From Trueperella bialowiezensis (lineage in GTDB: Bacteria; Actinomycetota; Actinomycetes; Actinomycetales; Actinomycetaceae): a stretch of DNA of 64,000 bases. The DNA is taken from positions 124,001-188,000 of the forward strand of contig NZ_LR134476.1 of NCBI RefSeq assembly GCF_900637955.1, given 5' to 3'. A program made the translations under genes and the position numbers. The notes under the pieces are model-generated. The model was not told where the DNA came from, made no database searches, and saw only the letters and a program-made list of their open reading frames with translations. Positions 42,855 through 52,787 of the stretch are shown here, piece by piece (the first letter of the stretch is position 1; each line of letters begins with the position of its first letter).

Positions 42855-44767
42855 TACGCCTCATCCCCTTCCGCAGCCTGTGCTTTGCGCGCCTGTCTGC
42901 GTTCCCGAGCTCGTCTTTTCGCAAGGGATTCTCCTGAACCGAGTTCTTCTTCGCGCCTCGACTGCCGGAAACCTGGCGCCCCGGCGTCGGTAAAGCGTGC
43001 GTCTGGTAATTCGTAGTCGTGCAGTTCCACGCCGTCGGAGGTCACGAGTGAACGTTTCTTTGCCGCAGACCTCTTCGGAGTCGATCGGCTGGCCACGCCG
43101 CGGCCTCGGTAGCGTGGCAAGGCCTCCAGTTTGATGGGATCCATGCCCGAGCCTCGTTTGCCCTTTCCGAAGAACTCTGTCTTGGCAATGAGCGTCATGA
43201 GCGGGTAGGTGAACATCGTGACGACGAACAGATCGAGCACTGTCGTGATTCCGAGCGTGAACGCAAATCCTCGCACCGATCCCACAGTCAGCAGGTAAAG
43301 CACGACGGCGGCCACAAGGTTGACGACGTCGGAAATAATAATCGTCCGCTTGGCGCGGTCCCAGCCATGGCGAACCGCTGCGGGGATGGTGCGCCCGTCA
43401 CGAATCTCATCACGAATACGCTCGAAGTAGACAATAAACGAATCGGCGGTCACACCAATCGAGATGATAATGCCGAGCACGCCAGCCATCGACAGGCGGT
43501 ATCCCATCGTCCACGACAGCAACGAAATGATCAGATATGACATTCCGGTTGACAGCAGAATCGATCCGATAGCAATGACACCTAACGCGTGATACTGCCA
43601 GATCATGTACCCCACAATGAGCAACATGCCGACCAAGCCAGCGATAAGACCGGACACGAGCTGTTCCGAGCCGAGCGTTGCTGAAATCTGTTCTTCAGAC
43701 TGTACTTCGAACTGTAGCGGCAGTGAACCAAACTTGAGTTGGTTCGCCAGATTAGCTGCTTCTTTCGCGTTAAAACTACCGGAGATCTTCGCTTCCCCAC
43801 CAGGAATGACCGAGCTAACCGTGGCAAACGAAATTACTTTACCGTCAAGCACGGCAGCGAAAGCGTTTTGCGGATACTGCAGCCCGGAAAGCCTGGCGGT
43901 CACGTCAGCAAAAATCTTGCCGCCCTCATCATCGAAGGACATGTTGACAGCCCATCCGCCGGTGGCCACGCCCTGACTGTTGACATCCGGGCCTGACGAT
44001 GCGGTGTCCAGATTCGTGCCGTCCAGTTCGGCAGGGCCAAGCAGATGCTTGGTTTGGCTTTCCGGATCGCAAGCCACAATCGCCGTATTCGGATTATCAG
44101 TCTGGGCTGCCGAACGGGTATCGGGAACCGTGCAATCAAGCTTGTAGGCCTCGTACATGAGCTGCTCCGTGATCCACGCCGGATCGGAAGGATTCGCGGG
44201 CTCTTGCGCGGGCTCTGTGGCCAGCTCGCCGTCGCCGTTCACATCAGCAAGCTGGCGAATAGCCTTGTCGAGATCCTCATCGTTCATCTGCGCCGGATCC
44301 ATGCCCTGCGCTTTATCGCCGAGAGCTTTCACCACGGAGTCGGCAGTCAGCGGCCCCGGATCGAGAATCGTAAGCGAGGGCCTCATCCTCAACACGGCTG
44401 AGGTACGCACGAGGTCAAGCGTCTCCTGGCTGGGCTGCCCCGGCAACGAGACGATAATGTTCGAGCCGCCCTGAGCCGTAATTTCAGCTTCTGCCACGCC
44501 GGTGGCGTCAACACGCTGGCGAATAATGTTGATTGCCTCGCGAATATCTTGGCTCGTCACTTCCGAACCATCAGTGGTGACCGGAGTGAGAATAATCTGC
44601 GTACCGCCTTCAAGATCAAGTGCCAGATCAGGGGTGAACCGCGACTTGCCCGTCGTCATGGTTCCAACCACGAGTGAGCCGATCAACGCGGCAAGCATAA
44701 GAGCGACGACGATGAGCCGCCGAATGGGCCGGGGCTGACTGTCGCCGTCGTGAATCGATTGTGACAC
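42854..44767 (-). CDS. secD: Protein translocase subunit SecD
   Basis: SecD pairs with SecF at the Sec translocon. The 637-residue protein has an N-terminal helix, the motif DLALDLEGGTQIIL (DxxGGxxI), a large extracellular domain, and a C-terminal six-helix bundle. That bundle contains MAGVLGIIISIGVTADSFIV and YFERIRDEIRDG, the SecD signature. The extracellular domain has a long acidic insert (about 150-250, including QMNDEDLDKAIRQLADVNGD), longer than in E. coli. The C-terminus is basic. The start chosen is GTG at 44767, since AAGGAA lies six bases upstream; a TTG five codons earlier is less likely. Confidence 0.94.
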   Translation of the reverse strand: MSQSIHDGDSQPRPIRRLIVVALMLAALIGSLVVGTMTTGKSRFTPDLALDLEGGTQIILTPVTTDGSEVTSQDIREAINIIRQRVDATGVAEAEITAQGGSNIIVSLPGQPSQETLDLVRTSAVLRMRPSLTILDPGPLTADSVVKALGDKAQGMDPAQMNDEDLDKAIRQLADVNGDGELATEPAQEPANPSDPAWITEQLMYEAYKLDCTVPDTRSAAQTDNPNTAIVACDPESQTKHLLGPAELDGTNLDTASSGPDVNSQGVATGGWAVNMSFDDEGGKIFADVTARLSGLQYPQNAFAAVLDGKVISFATVSSVIPGGEAKISGSFNAKEAANLANQLKFGSLPLQFEVQSEEQISATLGSEQLVSGLIAGLVGMLLIVGYMIWQYHALGVIAIGSILLSTGMSYLIISLLSWTMGYRLSMAGVLGIIISIGVTADSFIVYFERIRDEIRDGRTIPAAVRHGWDRAKRTIIISDVVNLVAAVVLYLLTVGSVRGFAFTLGITTVLDLFVVTMFTYPLMTLIAKTEFFGKGKRGSGMDPIKLEALPRYRGRGVASRSTPKRSAAKKRSLVTSDGVELHDYELPDARFTDAGAPGFRQSRREEELGSGESLAKRRARERRQARKAQAAEGDEA

Positions 44768-44793
44768 GATAAATTCCTTCAACGCGCTGGGCG

Positions 44794-45165
44794 CTACTTG
44801 TTTTCTGTGGGGGTTTCTTTATCCTCAATAAACGGCGACTCGTTCGTCAGCTCGTCCGATTCGGGTTCCTCCCCCTCGTCGGTATCGCCGTCAACATACT
44901 CCGACTCGCCGAGCGGAATATCCATCTTCGTCACGATCGAGCTACGCAACCACACCGATTCGTCTCCCGACGGCGATTCCAACGTGACGGCGTCGCCATC
45001 AATATCAACGATCCGGCCAAGAAAACCAGCCTGCGTCACCACGTTATTACCCACGACGAGCGCCTCGTTACGCTGCTCAATCTGCTGCTGTTGCATCTTG
45101 CGTGTGCTACGGCTCATGAGCCAAAACAACAACACTAGGGCGACGGGGAGGATGATGAATTCCAT
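44794..45165 (-). CDS. yajC: Preprotein translocase subunit YajC
   Basis: YajC is a small single-pass protein associated with SecDF. The 123-residue product starts MEFIILPVALVLLFWLMSRS, one membrane helix. QQQIEQRNEALVVGNNVVTQ follows, and the YajC core continues GFLGRIVDIDGDAVTLES. It ends in an acidic tail (DGDTDEGEEPESDELTNE). The ATG at 45165 is chosen because it begins the helix directly; GGAAGG lies nine bases before it, and a frame from 45186 adds seven charged residues. It is followed by secD after 26 bases. Confidence 0.93.
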   Translation of the reverse strand: MEFIILPVALVLLFWLMSRSTRKMQQQQIEQRNEALVVGNNVVTQAGFLGRIVDIDGDAVTLESPSGDESVWLRSSIVTKMDIPLGESEYVDGDTDEGEEPESDELTNESPFIEDKETPTENK

Positions 45166-45254
45166 GTTCGGCCGCCTTCCTTTCATTTTTCGCTTAACGA
45201 AGCGAGTCTACTCACAAAGCCGCTCGTACTAAAGAAAACAGATCGTGGAGCCAG

Positions 45255-46265
45255 TCACGAAAAGAGCGTGGCGTCCGGAGGTGTGAGTCCAAGATGCTTC
45301 CAGGCGGCGTCGGTAGCCATTCGACCCCTAGGTGTGCGGACGATAAAGCCTTCCCGGACGAGATACGGCTCCGCAACAGTCTCCACAGTCTCCGGCTCTT
45401 CACCCACGGACACTGCGAGCGTGGTGAGCCCCACCGGGCCTCCGTTAAACCGTTTGCACAGTGCTTCCAATACTGAGCGGTCGAGACGATCAAGGCCTTT
45501 AGCATCGACCTCGAAGACGTCAAGCGCGGCCTGAGCGGCCTCCAAATCAAGGACGCCGCTGCCACGAACTTGAGCCCAGTCCTGGACACGCCGCAAAAGC
45601 CGGTTCGCGATACGCGGCGTGCCCCGGGCACGCGAAGCGATTTCGTGCGCTGCCTCTGTGGTCAGCTCGGCATCAAGTTTGATGGCGTTACGTTCAACGA
45701 TGAGTGCGAGCTCTTCCACGCTATAAAAGTCAAGGTGAGCGGTAAACCCGAAACGATCACGTAGCGGAGCGGGCAGTAACCCGGCACGCGTGGTTGCTCC
45801 CACCACAGTAAACGGTGGCAGTGGAAGCGGAATCGAGGTGGCACCAGGCCCCTTACCCACCATGACGTCAACCCGGAAATCCTCCATTGCCAGATAGAGC
45901 ATTTCTTCAGCAGTACGGGCTAAGCGGTGAATCTCGTCAATAAAAAGCACGTCGCCTTCATGAACAGATGAGAGAATGGCAGCAAGATCACCAGCGTGTT
46001 GAATCGCCGGACCGGACGTGAGCCTCAGCGCGCCATTAACTTCGGCGGCGATAATCATCGCGAGTGTTGTTTTCCCAAGGCCCGGTGGGCCGGCAAGGAG
46101 CACGTGATCGGCAGGCCGCTGGCGCGCGACAGCGGCCTCGAGCACCAACGACAGCTGATCGCGTACGACCTCTTGCCCGACGAACTCGCTGAGCATCTTC
46201 GGCCGAAGTGCAGCCTCCTGTGCCCGTTCGATCTCCGAGGCTTCACTACTGGTGTATTCGCTCAC
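45255..46265 (-). CDS. ruvB: Holliday junction DNA helicase RuvB
   Basis: RuvB is the AAA+ motor that drives branch migration with RuvA. The 336-residue protein has Walker [10 protein letters not shown] near residue 61, Walker B in [20 protein letters not shown], sensor 1 [19 protein letters not shown] and the C-terminal winged helix ([20 protein letters not shown]). The start is GTG at 46265, four bases after a GGAGGT site, and two bases from the ruvA stop. ruvC-ruvA-ruvB run together as is usual. Confidence 0.97.
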   Translation of the reverse strand: MSEYTSSEASEIERAQEAALRPKMLSEFVGQEVVRDQLSLVLEAAVARQRPADHVLLAGPPGLGKTTLAMIIAAEVNGALRLTSGPAIQHAGDLAAILSSVHEGDVLFIDEIHRLARTAEEMLYLAMEDFRVDVMVGKGPGATSIPLPLPPFTVVGATTRAGLLPAPLRDRFGFTAHLDFYSVEELALIVERNAIKLDAELTTEAAHEIASRARGTPRIANRLLRRVQDWAQVRGSGVLDLEAAQAALDVFEVDAKGLDRLDRSVLEALCKRFNGGPVGLTTLAVSVGEEPETVETVAEPYLVREGFIVRTPRGRMATDAAWKHLGLTPPDATLFS

Positions 46266-46267
46266 GC

Positions 46268-46855
46268 CTACCTCCGTTGCCCAAGAATCTGCAACGCGGC
46301 TCGCAACAGGTCAGCCACACCACCATCGGGTATCTGCTGGCGTGCGGCGCCCAGTGCGGTGGCTGCATCGTGTTCTTTCCACCCCATGTTGACCAGTGCC
46401 GCTACGACCTCGCTATCCGATGCAGATTCGGTTGCGACCGGAGCGCCGCTCGGCTCACCGAGTTTGCCGTCCAGTTCCAACACCATCCGTTGCGCAGTTT
46501 TCTTTCCAATTCCGGGTACTTTCACGAGCGCCGCCTCGTTCTTGCTCGCAATCGCATGCCGCAAATCATTTGGCGGGAGAGCCGATAAGATTTGCAGGGC
46601 CGAACGCGGACCAATACCCGTCACGGTTTTCAGTACTTCGAAGATTGCCCGCGCGTCGTCGTCACCAAAACCGAAAAGCGTGGGCTCCCCCTCGCGGGAG
46701 ACAACCATCGTCACGTAAACGAAGCCTTCTTCGCCTACTCGCAAACTGGCGAGCGTGTCCGGTGCCGCAAGGAAAACGTACCCAACCCCGCCAGCTTCGA
46801 TGACCGCGCTTGACGTGGTGATGCGCAGGACTTGCCCGCGTAAAGATGCGATCAT
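46268..46855 (-). CDS. ruvA: Holliday junction DNA helicase subunit RuvA
   Basis: RuvA binds the Holliday junction and loads RuvB. The 195-residue protein has the N-terminal OB fold ([20 protein letters not shown]). Tandem helix-hairpin-helix motifs follow in ILKTVTG-like [20 protein letters not shown] and [19 protein letters not shown]. The C-terminal RuvB-binding domain is [25 protein letters not shown] lies four to five bases before the ATG. Length is normal. It follows ruvC after 83 bases. Confidence 0.96.
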   Translation of the reverse strand: MIASLRGQVLRITTSSAVIEAGGVGYVFLAAPDTLASLRVGEEGFVYVTMVVSREGEPTLFGFGDDDARAIFEVLKTVTGIGPRSALQILSALPPNDLRHAIASKNEAALVKVPGIGKKTAQRMVLELDGKLGEPSGAPVATESASDSEVVAALVNMGWKEHDAATALGAARQQIPDGGVADLLRAALQILGQRR

Positions 46856-46938
46856 TATTCCTCCGTTTCGAACACCCGTTTGATCTTATCGAAGGTTGGC
46901 GCGGGCTGTCATAAGGCGCGCCCGGGCTTACCGACGAA

Positions 46939-47571
46939 TCAACTCTGGCGTTCTTTCGGCTCGACTGCCCCATGACGGCGAGAAATCCGCTCGGCTCCGG
47001 CCCAGATTCGTTGCGCGGGAGTCAAATCCGCGCCCTCGGCCCGCGGTAGCATACCTGCTCCCCCGTGCTGAGCCCGATCCACACTGTCCATGTGCAAGGC
47101 TCCACCGCGCCACGCGTGGCAGATCGCAATCGCAAGAGCGTCCGCGGCGTCTTTCGGGCGCGGCGGAGCATCAAGCCGCAAAATGCGTTGCACCATGAGC
47201 TGGACTTGGTTTTTCTCTGCCCGCCCGTTGCCGGTGACGGCCGCTTTGACTTCCGAGGGCGTATGCATACCCAGCGGTAAACCGGCTTTGGCAGCTGCAA
47301 GCATGACAATCCCGGCAACCTGGGCGGTACCAGTCACAGAACGCACGTTTTCTTGCGCAAACACGCGTTCCACCGCGAGCACGTCAGGTTGGTGCCGGGC
47401 AATCGCTTCTTCAATCGCCTCAGAAATAAGGAGCAGCCGATAGTGCGGGGCCATTTCAGGTTTGGTTCGCGCGACATCGACGGCCACCATCTGCACCCGG
47501 CGGCCGTTGCTAGCCTCGACTATCCCAATCCCGCACCTCGTCAGCCCGGGATCGACTCCCATGATGCGCAC
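46939..47571 (-). CDS. ruvC: Crossover junction endodeoxyribonuclease RuvC
   Basis: RuvC cuts Holliday junctions. The 210-residue protein has the first catalytic aspartate in [16 protein letters not shown] (Asp7), the glutamate in [20 protein letters not shown], and the C-terminal pair in [19 protein letters not shown]. The start is GTG at 47571, overlapping the yebC stop by one base. The C-terminal 45 residues are longer than in E. coli RuvC and end in basic, polar sequence, which is common in actinobacteria. Confidence 0.95.
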   Translation of the reverse strand: MRIMGVDPGLTRCGIGIVEASNGRRVQMVAVDVARTKPEMAPHYRLLLISEAIEEAIARHQPDVLAVERVFAQENVRSVTGTAQVAGIVMLAAAKAGLPLGMHTPSEVKAAVTGNGRAEKNQVQLMVQRILRLDAPPRPKDAADALAIAICHAWRGGALHMDSVDRAQHGGAGMLPRAEGADLTPAQRIWAGAERISRRHGAVEPKERQS

Positions 47572-48332
47572 TAGGAGTCGTCGGCCTCCAGCTCGGCTTG
47601 CACCTCATCGCTGATATCAAGATTCGTGTAGACGTTCTGAATGTCGTCCACATCTTCCAGCGCGTCGATGAGCGCGAGCACTTTGCGTGCAGTAGGTGCA
47701 TCCACTTGAACCTTGACGGACGGCACGAACTGAACTTCGGCGGAATTGTAATCCACGCCCGCACTTTGCAGGGCTTTACGAACCTCGACGACGTCGTTCG
47801 GCTCGCTGATGATTTCGAAGACCTCGCCCTCGTCGTTAATCTCTTCTGCGCCGGCGTCGAGAACAGCCATGAGCAGATCGTCTTCTTCATTGCCCTCGGC
47901 GTCTACTTCAACCACGCCCTTGCGCGCGAACATGTAGGCCACGGATCCCGGCTCGGCGAGCGTGCCGCCGTTGCGGGTCAACCCCACGCGCACGTCCGTT
48001 GCGGCCCGGTTGCGATTATCGGTCAGCGCTTCCATGAGGATCGCAACGCCGCCCGGGCCGTAGCCTTCGTACATGATCGATTCGTAATCGACGCCTCCGC
48101 CGTCCTCACCGCTGCCACGCTTGACTGCCCGGTTGATGTTGTCGTTAGGAACGGAGAGCTTCTTCGCCTTTTGAATGGCGTCATAAAGCGTGGGGTTTCC
48201 ATCGGGATCTCCACCTCCAGTACGAGCCGCCACCTCAATGTTCTTGACGAGGCGTGCGAACAGCTTGCCGCGCTTGGCATCGTTGGCTGCTTTCTTGTGC
48301 TTGGTGGTTGCCCACTTAGAATGTCCGGCCAC
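47571..48332 (-). CDS. yebC: YebC/PmpR family (TACO1-like) protein
   Basis: YebC-family proteins were described as transcriptional regulators and are now linked to translation. The 253-residue protein starts [20 protein letters not shown], the family signature. It continues with [20 protein letters not shown] and [20 protein letters not shown], both highly conserved. The start is GTG at 48332 with GGGAG five bases upstream. It is the first gene of a yebC-ruvC-ruvA-ruvB set, an order common in actinobacteria. Length and sequence are normal. Confidence 0.96.
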   Translation of the reverse strand: MAGHSKWATTKHKKAANDAKRGKLFARLVKNIEVAARTGGGDPDGNPTLYDAIQKAKKLSVPNDNINRAVKRGSGEDGGGVDYESIMYEGYGPGGVAILMEALTDNRNRAATDVRVGLTRNGGTLAEPGSVAYMFARKGVVEVDAEGNEEDDLLMAVLDAGAEEINDEGEVFEIISEPNDVVEVRKALQSAGVDYNSAEVQFVPSVKVQVDAPTARKVLALIDALEDVDDIQNVYTNLDISDEVQAELEADDS

Positions 48333-48370
48333 TAAATCTCCCTTCGAATGGTCTGGGGGTCATTCTACCG

Positions 48371-48910
48371 CTATTCTTCGACGCGCGTGATAACCGTGCC
48401 GTCCCAGCCATCGCGCCATACGGTTGCCATGGCCGCCAGGCCGACGGGAAACACCAGTTCACCCGCATGTGCGACAGCAGCCAATTCGCCTAGATCCCAC
48501 CAGCGGAACTCATCCAAGAGGGACTGTTCCTGCGCCGTGAGCTTAGCTTCCGCACGCGAATCGATAACTGCCTGTTCGGCGTCGTCCACGTGCACAATGA
48601 AATATAGTTCGTCTTGCTTACGTGTTTTGCGAAGAAAACGGAACGTTGAACGCCGATCAAGTACCGGGCCAACCAGGCGTGCGGGTGCGACGGCGAGCCC
48701 GGTTTCTTCGCGTAGCTCACGAGCTGCTCCCTCTCGCGCGCTTTCCCCGTCGTCGAGCCCGCCACCGGGAGTGAACCACCAGCGATAGTCCGGATCGTCG
48801 ACGTCGTGACCAAGAATCAACAACAGCTGACCAGCCGGATTGAACACCACGCAGCGGCCAGCCTGGCGGTGCGGAAAACCATCCGCGTCAAGAGGCCATT
48901 CGTGTTCCAT
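48371..48910 (-). CDS. Nudix hydrolase
   Basis: Nudix enzymes hydrolyse nucleoside diphosphates linked to another group. The 179-residue protein has the Nudix box, with GGLDDGESAREGAARELREE at about residues 50-69 followed by TGLAV. It fits GX5EX7REUXEEXGU. A preceding RWWFTPGGG gives the usual W-x-P-G context. No signature for a specific substrate (for example MutT, ADP-ribose, Ap4A) is clear. It lies 42 bases downstream of prsW and upstream of yebC; the neighbour relation gives no clear role. Confidence 0.92.
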   Translation of the reverse strand: MEHEWPLDADGFPHRQAGRCVVFNPAGQLLLILGHDVDDPDYRWWFTPGGGLDDGESAREGAARELREETGLAVAPARLVGPVLDRRSTFRFLRKTRKQDELYFIVHVDDAEQAVIDSRAEAKLTAQEQSLLDEFRWWDLGELAAVAHAGELVFPVGLAAMATVWRDGWDGTVITRVEE

Positions 48911-48951
48911 TGCACGTCTTTCTGTGTTGAGCGCCTCGATCTGGGCGCGGG

Positions 48952-50100
48952 CTAGACGAGCGCAAAACGAGAACGAATCGACTGAAGGTGCGCAAGCTTG
49001 TCGTTCGCATCAGCCAAATATTCGTTGGAGCCGAGCGTACGCAGGTTATCGTGGCGCACCCGGTTGTGTGCCAGCTGAACCAGTTCGATTTGGAAACTAT
49101 TCATCGCCTTGCGCCCCTCACCTTGCGGCGCCCCGAGGTAGCGAGCTGCAGATTCTGCCCACGCTTTAGCACGCTGCCGCTCGCGCATCGACAGCACCAT
49201 GTTCGCCTCGGCAGCCGAAATCCACCCCGAATTCACGTAGGGAATAAGCCCGTTACGTACGGTCATGATTTCCTGATTACGGCTGTAAACCACCATTGCG
49301 ATGATCAAAATGGCAACCGGCACGTTGTTGACGAACATGTAGGTCTCGTACGTCATCCAATATAGGCCATCATTATTTGTGAAGTGGAAGAACATCGAAC
49401 CGGCCATCGCAGGCACAAGCCAGCCGAGTAAGGCCACCTTGGAACGGGCATAGACCGCGAAGCCGATGAAGAATCCGAAGAACGCCGTGTAGGCGTCGTG
49501 GCTAAGCGGCCCGTCCAACACTCGTATCTGGAAGATTTCCCCAAGTTCGTCATGGTAGTTAGTGAAATACAAAATGTTTTCCGTAAACGCAAAGCCGCCA
49601 CCGATGATCGCACCGTAGACGATGCCGTCCACCGGACCGTTGAAGTGCTTGCGGAAGAAAAGGAAAATGACGATGATGCCGAGTCCTTTAACGAACTCTT
49701 CGATAACGGGTGCACCTATTGATGCGGTAAAGCGGAAGATGTCATTTTCCGAGGCGGTAGCACCAAGGACCGCGGGGGCTAGTGTTTCCTCCCACCACGT
49801 GTTCCCGGCCAGTGCAAGAACAACGGCGATACCGCCACCCCACGCTAAGGCCGCGCCGTAAAGCCACAGTGGTTCGGGCTCAAACCTGTCAATGTAAAAC
49901 ACGAACAAGAAGGTGAAAAACAGCGGGATGGCTGCTAGTAGCGCTGACGTAACGAATCCGCTTGCCCCGGCTCCTTCGAGCAGCATGGGCAGGAGGTTGA
50001 GGAATCCGAGGACGCCCACCACGCAGATGGTGGTGACCACGAAATAAAAACCGCGCCCGTATCGGCGTACTGGTCTCCACGTTGGAGAAGGATTATTCAC
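48952..50100 (-). CDS. prsW: PrsW-family intramembrane protease
   Basis: PrsW proteases cut membrane proteins; in Bacillus PrsW cuts an anti-sigma factor. The 382-residue protein has about eight membrane helices. The family motif EExxK appears in APVIEEFVKGLGIIVIF, followed by FAFTENILYF (conserved Glu-Asn) and a histidine in SMFFHFTNN. A C-terminal cytoplasmic tail of about 100 residues has charged helices (SAAEANMVLSMRERQRAKAW) and is longer than in minimal members. The start is GTG at 50100, with AAAGGGG properly placed, and it overlaps the upstream gene by eight bases. Its substrate is unknown; no anti-sigma factor gene is in the window. Confidence 0.88.
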   Translation of the reverse strand: MNNPSPTWRPVRRYGRGFYFVVTTICVVGVLGFLNLLPMLLEGAGASGFVTSALLAAIPLFFTFLFVFYIDRFEPEPLWLYGAALAWGGGIAVVLALAGNTWWEETLAPAVLGATASENDIFRFTASIGAPVIEEFVKGLGIIVIFLFFRKHFNGPVDGIVYGAIIGGGFAFTENILYFTNYHDELGEIFQIRVLDGPLSHDAYTAFFGFFIGFAVYARSKVALLGWLVPAMAGSMFFHFTNNDGLYWMTYETYMFVNNVPVAILIIAMVVYSRNQEIMTVRNGLIPYVNSGWISAAEANMVLSMRERQRAKAWAESAARYLGAPQGEGRKAMNSFQIELVQLAHNRVRHDNLRTLGSNEYLADANDKLAHLQSIRSRFALV

Positions 50101-50698
50101 CGTTGCCCCTTTCGGCGCGATTCATCCGATCATCAAGGTTCACCGTAATGGGTTCTGGAGCACTTCCCTGCAGGCGCAGCATGCGAACCAGCACGGACTT
50201 GCGCAGACGCCGAGCTTGCGAGACGTGATTGTTGTGAAAACGCCGCGTCATCTGCACGGCGATCCGAGCGTTCGTAAGCCTGTCAAGCTCCGGGCTTGCC
50301 GTATCTAACTGGTCGACGCTGTGGCATAGCGCACGCGAAAGTTCTGATTCGATGACAAGACGATCTGGGGCGTCCAGTCCCGGAGTTAGGGCCTTCCCCT
50401 CGCTATCTTCAACTCGAATATCTTCCCAGCCGTCATTAACAATCGGGTTTGCTGAAGCTTCAAGCGCTTCGGTAGCAACTCCGGCGAGCACGACTGAGCT
50501 CGCCGCATCTAACACTCCTGAGCGTGCTACGTGTAGCGCGGCTTTGGCACGCTCGACAAGCGCACGCTCTAAGGCGATACGCGATTTCGTCACGTTCTTG
50601 TGTACCCGATCGAGCGAGCGTGCTTGCAATGAGATGACAACGCCGGCAAGCACCAGTACCACGAGCGCGACGATCAGCGCGATCTGCCACCACGCCAT
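50093..50698 (-). CDS. Membrane-anchored helical protein, LemA-like
   Basis: The 201-residue protein has one N-terminal membrane helix (IALIVALVVLVLAGVVISL) and a helical rest, with LDRVHKNVTKSRIALERALVE and RLVIESELSRALCHS. This resembles the LemA fold (N-terminal anchor, then a long helical bundle with arginine/asparagine pairs), but I cannot prove the family. It sits between pimA and prsW with overlapping starts on both sides (TAATG with pimA, eight bases with prsW), so it is probably co-expressed with both. No enzyme motif is seen. Similar genes next to pimA occur in other actinobacteria, so a role in the envelope is plausible. Confidence 0.75.
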   Translation of the reverse strand: MAWWQIALIVALVVLVLAGVVISLQARSLDRVHKNVTKSRIALERALVERAKAALHVARSGVLDAASSVVLAGVATEALEASANPIVNDGWEDIRVEDSEGKALTPGLDAPDRLVIESELSRALCHSVDQLDTASPELDRLTNARIAVQMTRRFHNNHVSQARRLRKSVLVRMLRLQGSAPEPITVNLDDRMNRAERGNGE

Positions 50699-51822
50699 TA
50701 TTCGCCCACCTCGATTCGAGCAGTTCGGATCGCCGTATCGTAAACGGACAGGATGTGCGATGCCACGGTCCCCCAGTCAAAACGCCAGGCCGCTTGGCTT
50801 GCAACACGCGCCGTTTCTTCCCGCCGCTGCGGATCTGCCAAAGCCGCGTTGACGACGTCGGCTAAATCATCGGCGTCTTCATTCTTAAAGTGCACACCAT
50901 ATTCGCCGTCGTTGAGCACGGCACGGAATGCTGGGATATCGGACGCGACGACGAACGCTCCAGCACTCATCGCTTCCACCAAGATAATGCCGAAGGACTC
51001 TCCGCCCGTGTTCGGGGCGAGGTAGGCGTCCGCACTTCCAAGGAGTAGAGCCTTATCGGCGTCACTGACCCCACCTAAAAACTCCACAGCCTGCGCGTGC
51101 TCACCAAACATTGCACGGGCCTGATCGACGTCGCCCCTGCCCGCCACGAGCAGCCGCACGCCCGGGTGTGCTTCCCGAATCTTCCCAAATGCCTGCGCAA
51201 CCACGGGTAGACCTTTGCGTGGCTCGTCGATCCTCCCCAAGAAAGCGAGAGTTGGTTCCTCAGGTGTACCTGTGAAACGCGGATCTTTTGCGTCGATCTG
51301 CATGTCGCGTACGAACACTCCGTTAGGAATGATCCAGGCGTCACCGCCAAGATGCTGGACAGCTGTACGGCGTGCCTCTTCCGACACCGCGATGCGTGCT
51401 TGAATCTTATCCAAGATTGGAACGATGATCGGAGCGGCCATCGTGAGCATACGGGAGTGGTCCATCGCCGTGTGGAAAGTGGACACGACGGGGCATTCAG
51501 CACTCATCAACGCGAGCATCGACACCGACGGGGTGAACGGTTCGTGCACGTGCAACACGTCAAACTGCCCGGCAGATAACCATTTGCGCACTTCACGGTT
51601 GACCTTCGGGCCAAAGGCTAACCGTGCAACTGAGCCGTTATAGCGGATCGGAATAGCTGCCCCCACGGGGTGCACAAAATCTTCGGCAGGCTCGGCTTCT
51701 GCTGGTGCAATGACCGAGACGTCGTGGCCTCGCGCAATGAGCTCGGCCGCTAAATCCCGGCAATGGTACTGCACGCCTCCGGGAACGTCCCACGAGTAGC
51801 CACAGGCGATTCCAATTTTCAT
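50698..51822 (-). CDS. pimA: Phosphatidylinositol mannosyltransferase PimA
   Basis: PimA adds the first mannose from GDP-mannose to phosphatidylinositol on the inner side of the membrane, starting PIM synthesis. The 374-residue protein is a GT-B enzyme of family GT4. It begins MKIGIACGYSWDVPGGVQYH, with the GGVQxH of PimA. DVLHVHEPFTPSVSMLAL follows, then the nucleotide-sugar site in GGESFGIILVEAMSAGAFVV (EX7E). The ATG at 51822 is chosen over a long frame from 51945, which runs over the neighbouring gene; GGAAGGA precedes the ATG. It overlaps patA by four bases and the LemA-like gene by one. Confidence 0.94.
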   Translation of the reverse strand: MKIGIACGYSWDVPGGVQYHCRDLAAELIARGHDVSVIAPAEAEPAEDFVHPVGAAIPIRYNGSVARLAFGPKVNREVRKWLSAGQFDVLHVHEPFTPSVSMLALMSAECPVVSTFHTAMDHSRMLTMAAPIIVPILDKIQARIAVSEEARRTAVQHLGGDAWIIPNGVFVRDMQIDAKDPRFTGTPEEPTLAFLGRIDEPRKGLPVVAQAFGKIREAHPGVRLLVAGRGDVDQARAMFGEHAQAVEFLGGVSDADKALLLGSADAYLAPNTGGESFGIILVEAMSAGAFVVASDIPAFRAVLNDGEYGVHFKNEDADDLADVVNAALADPQRREETARVASQAAWRFDWGTVASHILSVYDTAIRTARIEVGE

Positions 51823-52787
51823 TGTTCTTCCTTCCGTCTCGCCCTGGCGAGACGTTCGGGATCGAGGTCTGCAACGAACACTTTTTGTAGCATATGCCAA
51901 TCCGTGAGGTGTTCGCGCAAGAGCGGTTCGATCTGGTCGAGCCATTCCTGATTCATCCGAATAATATCGGCTTGCCGCTGGGGCGCGGGAGCATCTGGCT
52001 CAACTGCAGAATAAATGGGTTCGCCCACGATCAGTTTGATCCCGTATCGCGTTCCGGCTCGTTTGACTCGCGCGGCGTCGTCGCCAAAATCGGAGGTGGT
52101 GATCGTCACCGGAAACATCGGTTCGCCAGTGTGCTGTGCGAGCACCGCTGAGCCCACTGCCACTCGCACAGGATGCCCGGCCATTTTCACTTCGACGCCC
52201 GACGCCGACAGGTCGCGGTCCACAAGCAACGGCACGAAAGCGTGTCCAGCTTTCATGTCCTGCGTCAACGCGGAAATAGTGCCCTTCTGCCCGGTCTGAT
52301 AGATCGTAAGGCCGAGAGACCTGCGAAAGTCGAGGAACAGATCGGCGAGTTCGGGCGGCTGCAGTTTTTCGGCAATCGAATAGGTGGGAGCCAGGTGGGC
52401 GCACGCCCATGCTCCTGCAAGATCCCAGTTACCCATGTGTAAGAGCGCACCCGATGCGGAGCGGCCGCTGTTCATGTGGGCGACGAGCTTTTCGCCGTTA
52501 ACGAGCTCGACGCGCGCCTCGATCTGCTCGGCGGTCAGTGCCGGTAGCCGGAAGGCCTCATAGTAGTAGTCCATATAGGAGCGCATGGCCTTGGCGCTCC
52601 GCAGGCGTTGCGCCCACGGCGATTCCAGCGGCTCGATGCGCTGATAGTTTTTGCGAAGTTGTGCGGCGCCTTTCATGTTCGACACCCCGGCGAGCGTGCC
52701 TATTGCTCGGAAGAATGCGCGACCTACCGACTCCGGCAGGACTTTGACGAGCCAGATTGCACCTCGGAAGATCGACAGGATGTTCAC
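51819..52787 (-). CDS. patA: Phosphatidylinositol mannoside acyltransferase (PatA-like)
   Basis: This enzyme acylates the mannose of phosphatidylinositol mannosides, using acyl-CoA. The 322-residue protein belongs to the lipid A biosynthesis-type (LPLAT/HtrB) acyltransferases. The catalytic HxxxxD motif is seen in LLHMGNWDLAGAW at about residue 108. PLLVDRDLSASGVEVKMAGH and LIVGEPIYSAVEPD are later family segments. The GTG at 52787 overlaps the pgsA stop in GTGA; a frame from 52892 lies inside pgsA. The end overlaps pimA, so PIM synthesis genes pgsA, patA, pimA are one unit. Confidence 0.92.
   Translation of the reverse strand: MNILSIFRGAIWLVKVLPESVGRAFFRAIGTLAGVSNMKGAAQLRKNYQRIEPLESPWAQRLRSAKAMRSYMDYYYEAFRLPALTAEQIEARVELVNGEKLVAHMNSGRSASGALLHMGNWDLAGAWACAHLAPTYSIAEKLQPPELADLFLDFRRSLGLTIYQTGQKGTISALTQDMKAGHAFVPLLVDRDLSASGVEVKMAGHPVRVAVGSAVLAQHTGEPMFPVTITTSDFGDDAARVKRAGTRYGIKLIVGEPIYSAVEPDAPAPQRQADIIRMNQEWLDQIEPLLREHLTDWHMLQKVFVADLDPERLARARRKEEQ

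Noticed and set aside
47598-48335. Open plus-strand frame of 245 codons opposite yebC
   Set aside because: It mirrors yebC almost exactly in length and position. No ribosome-binding site or family signature.
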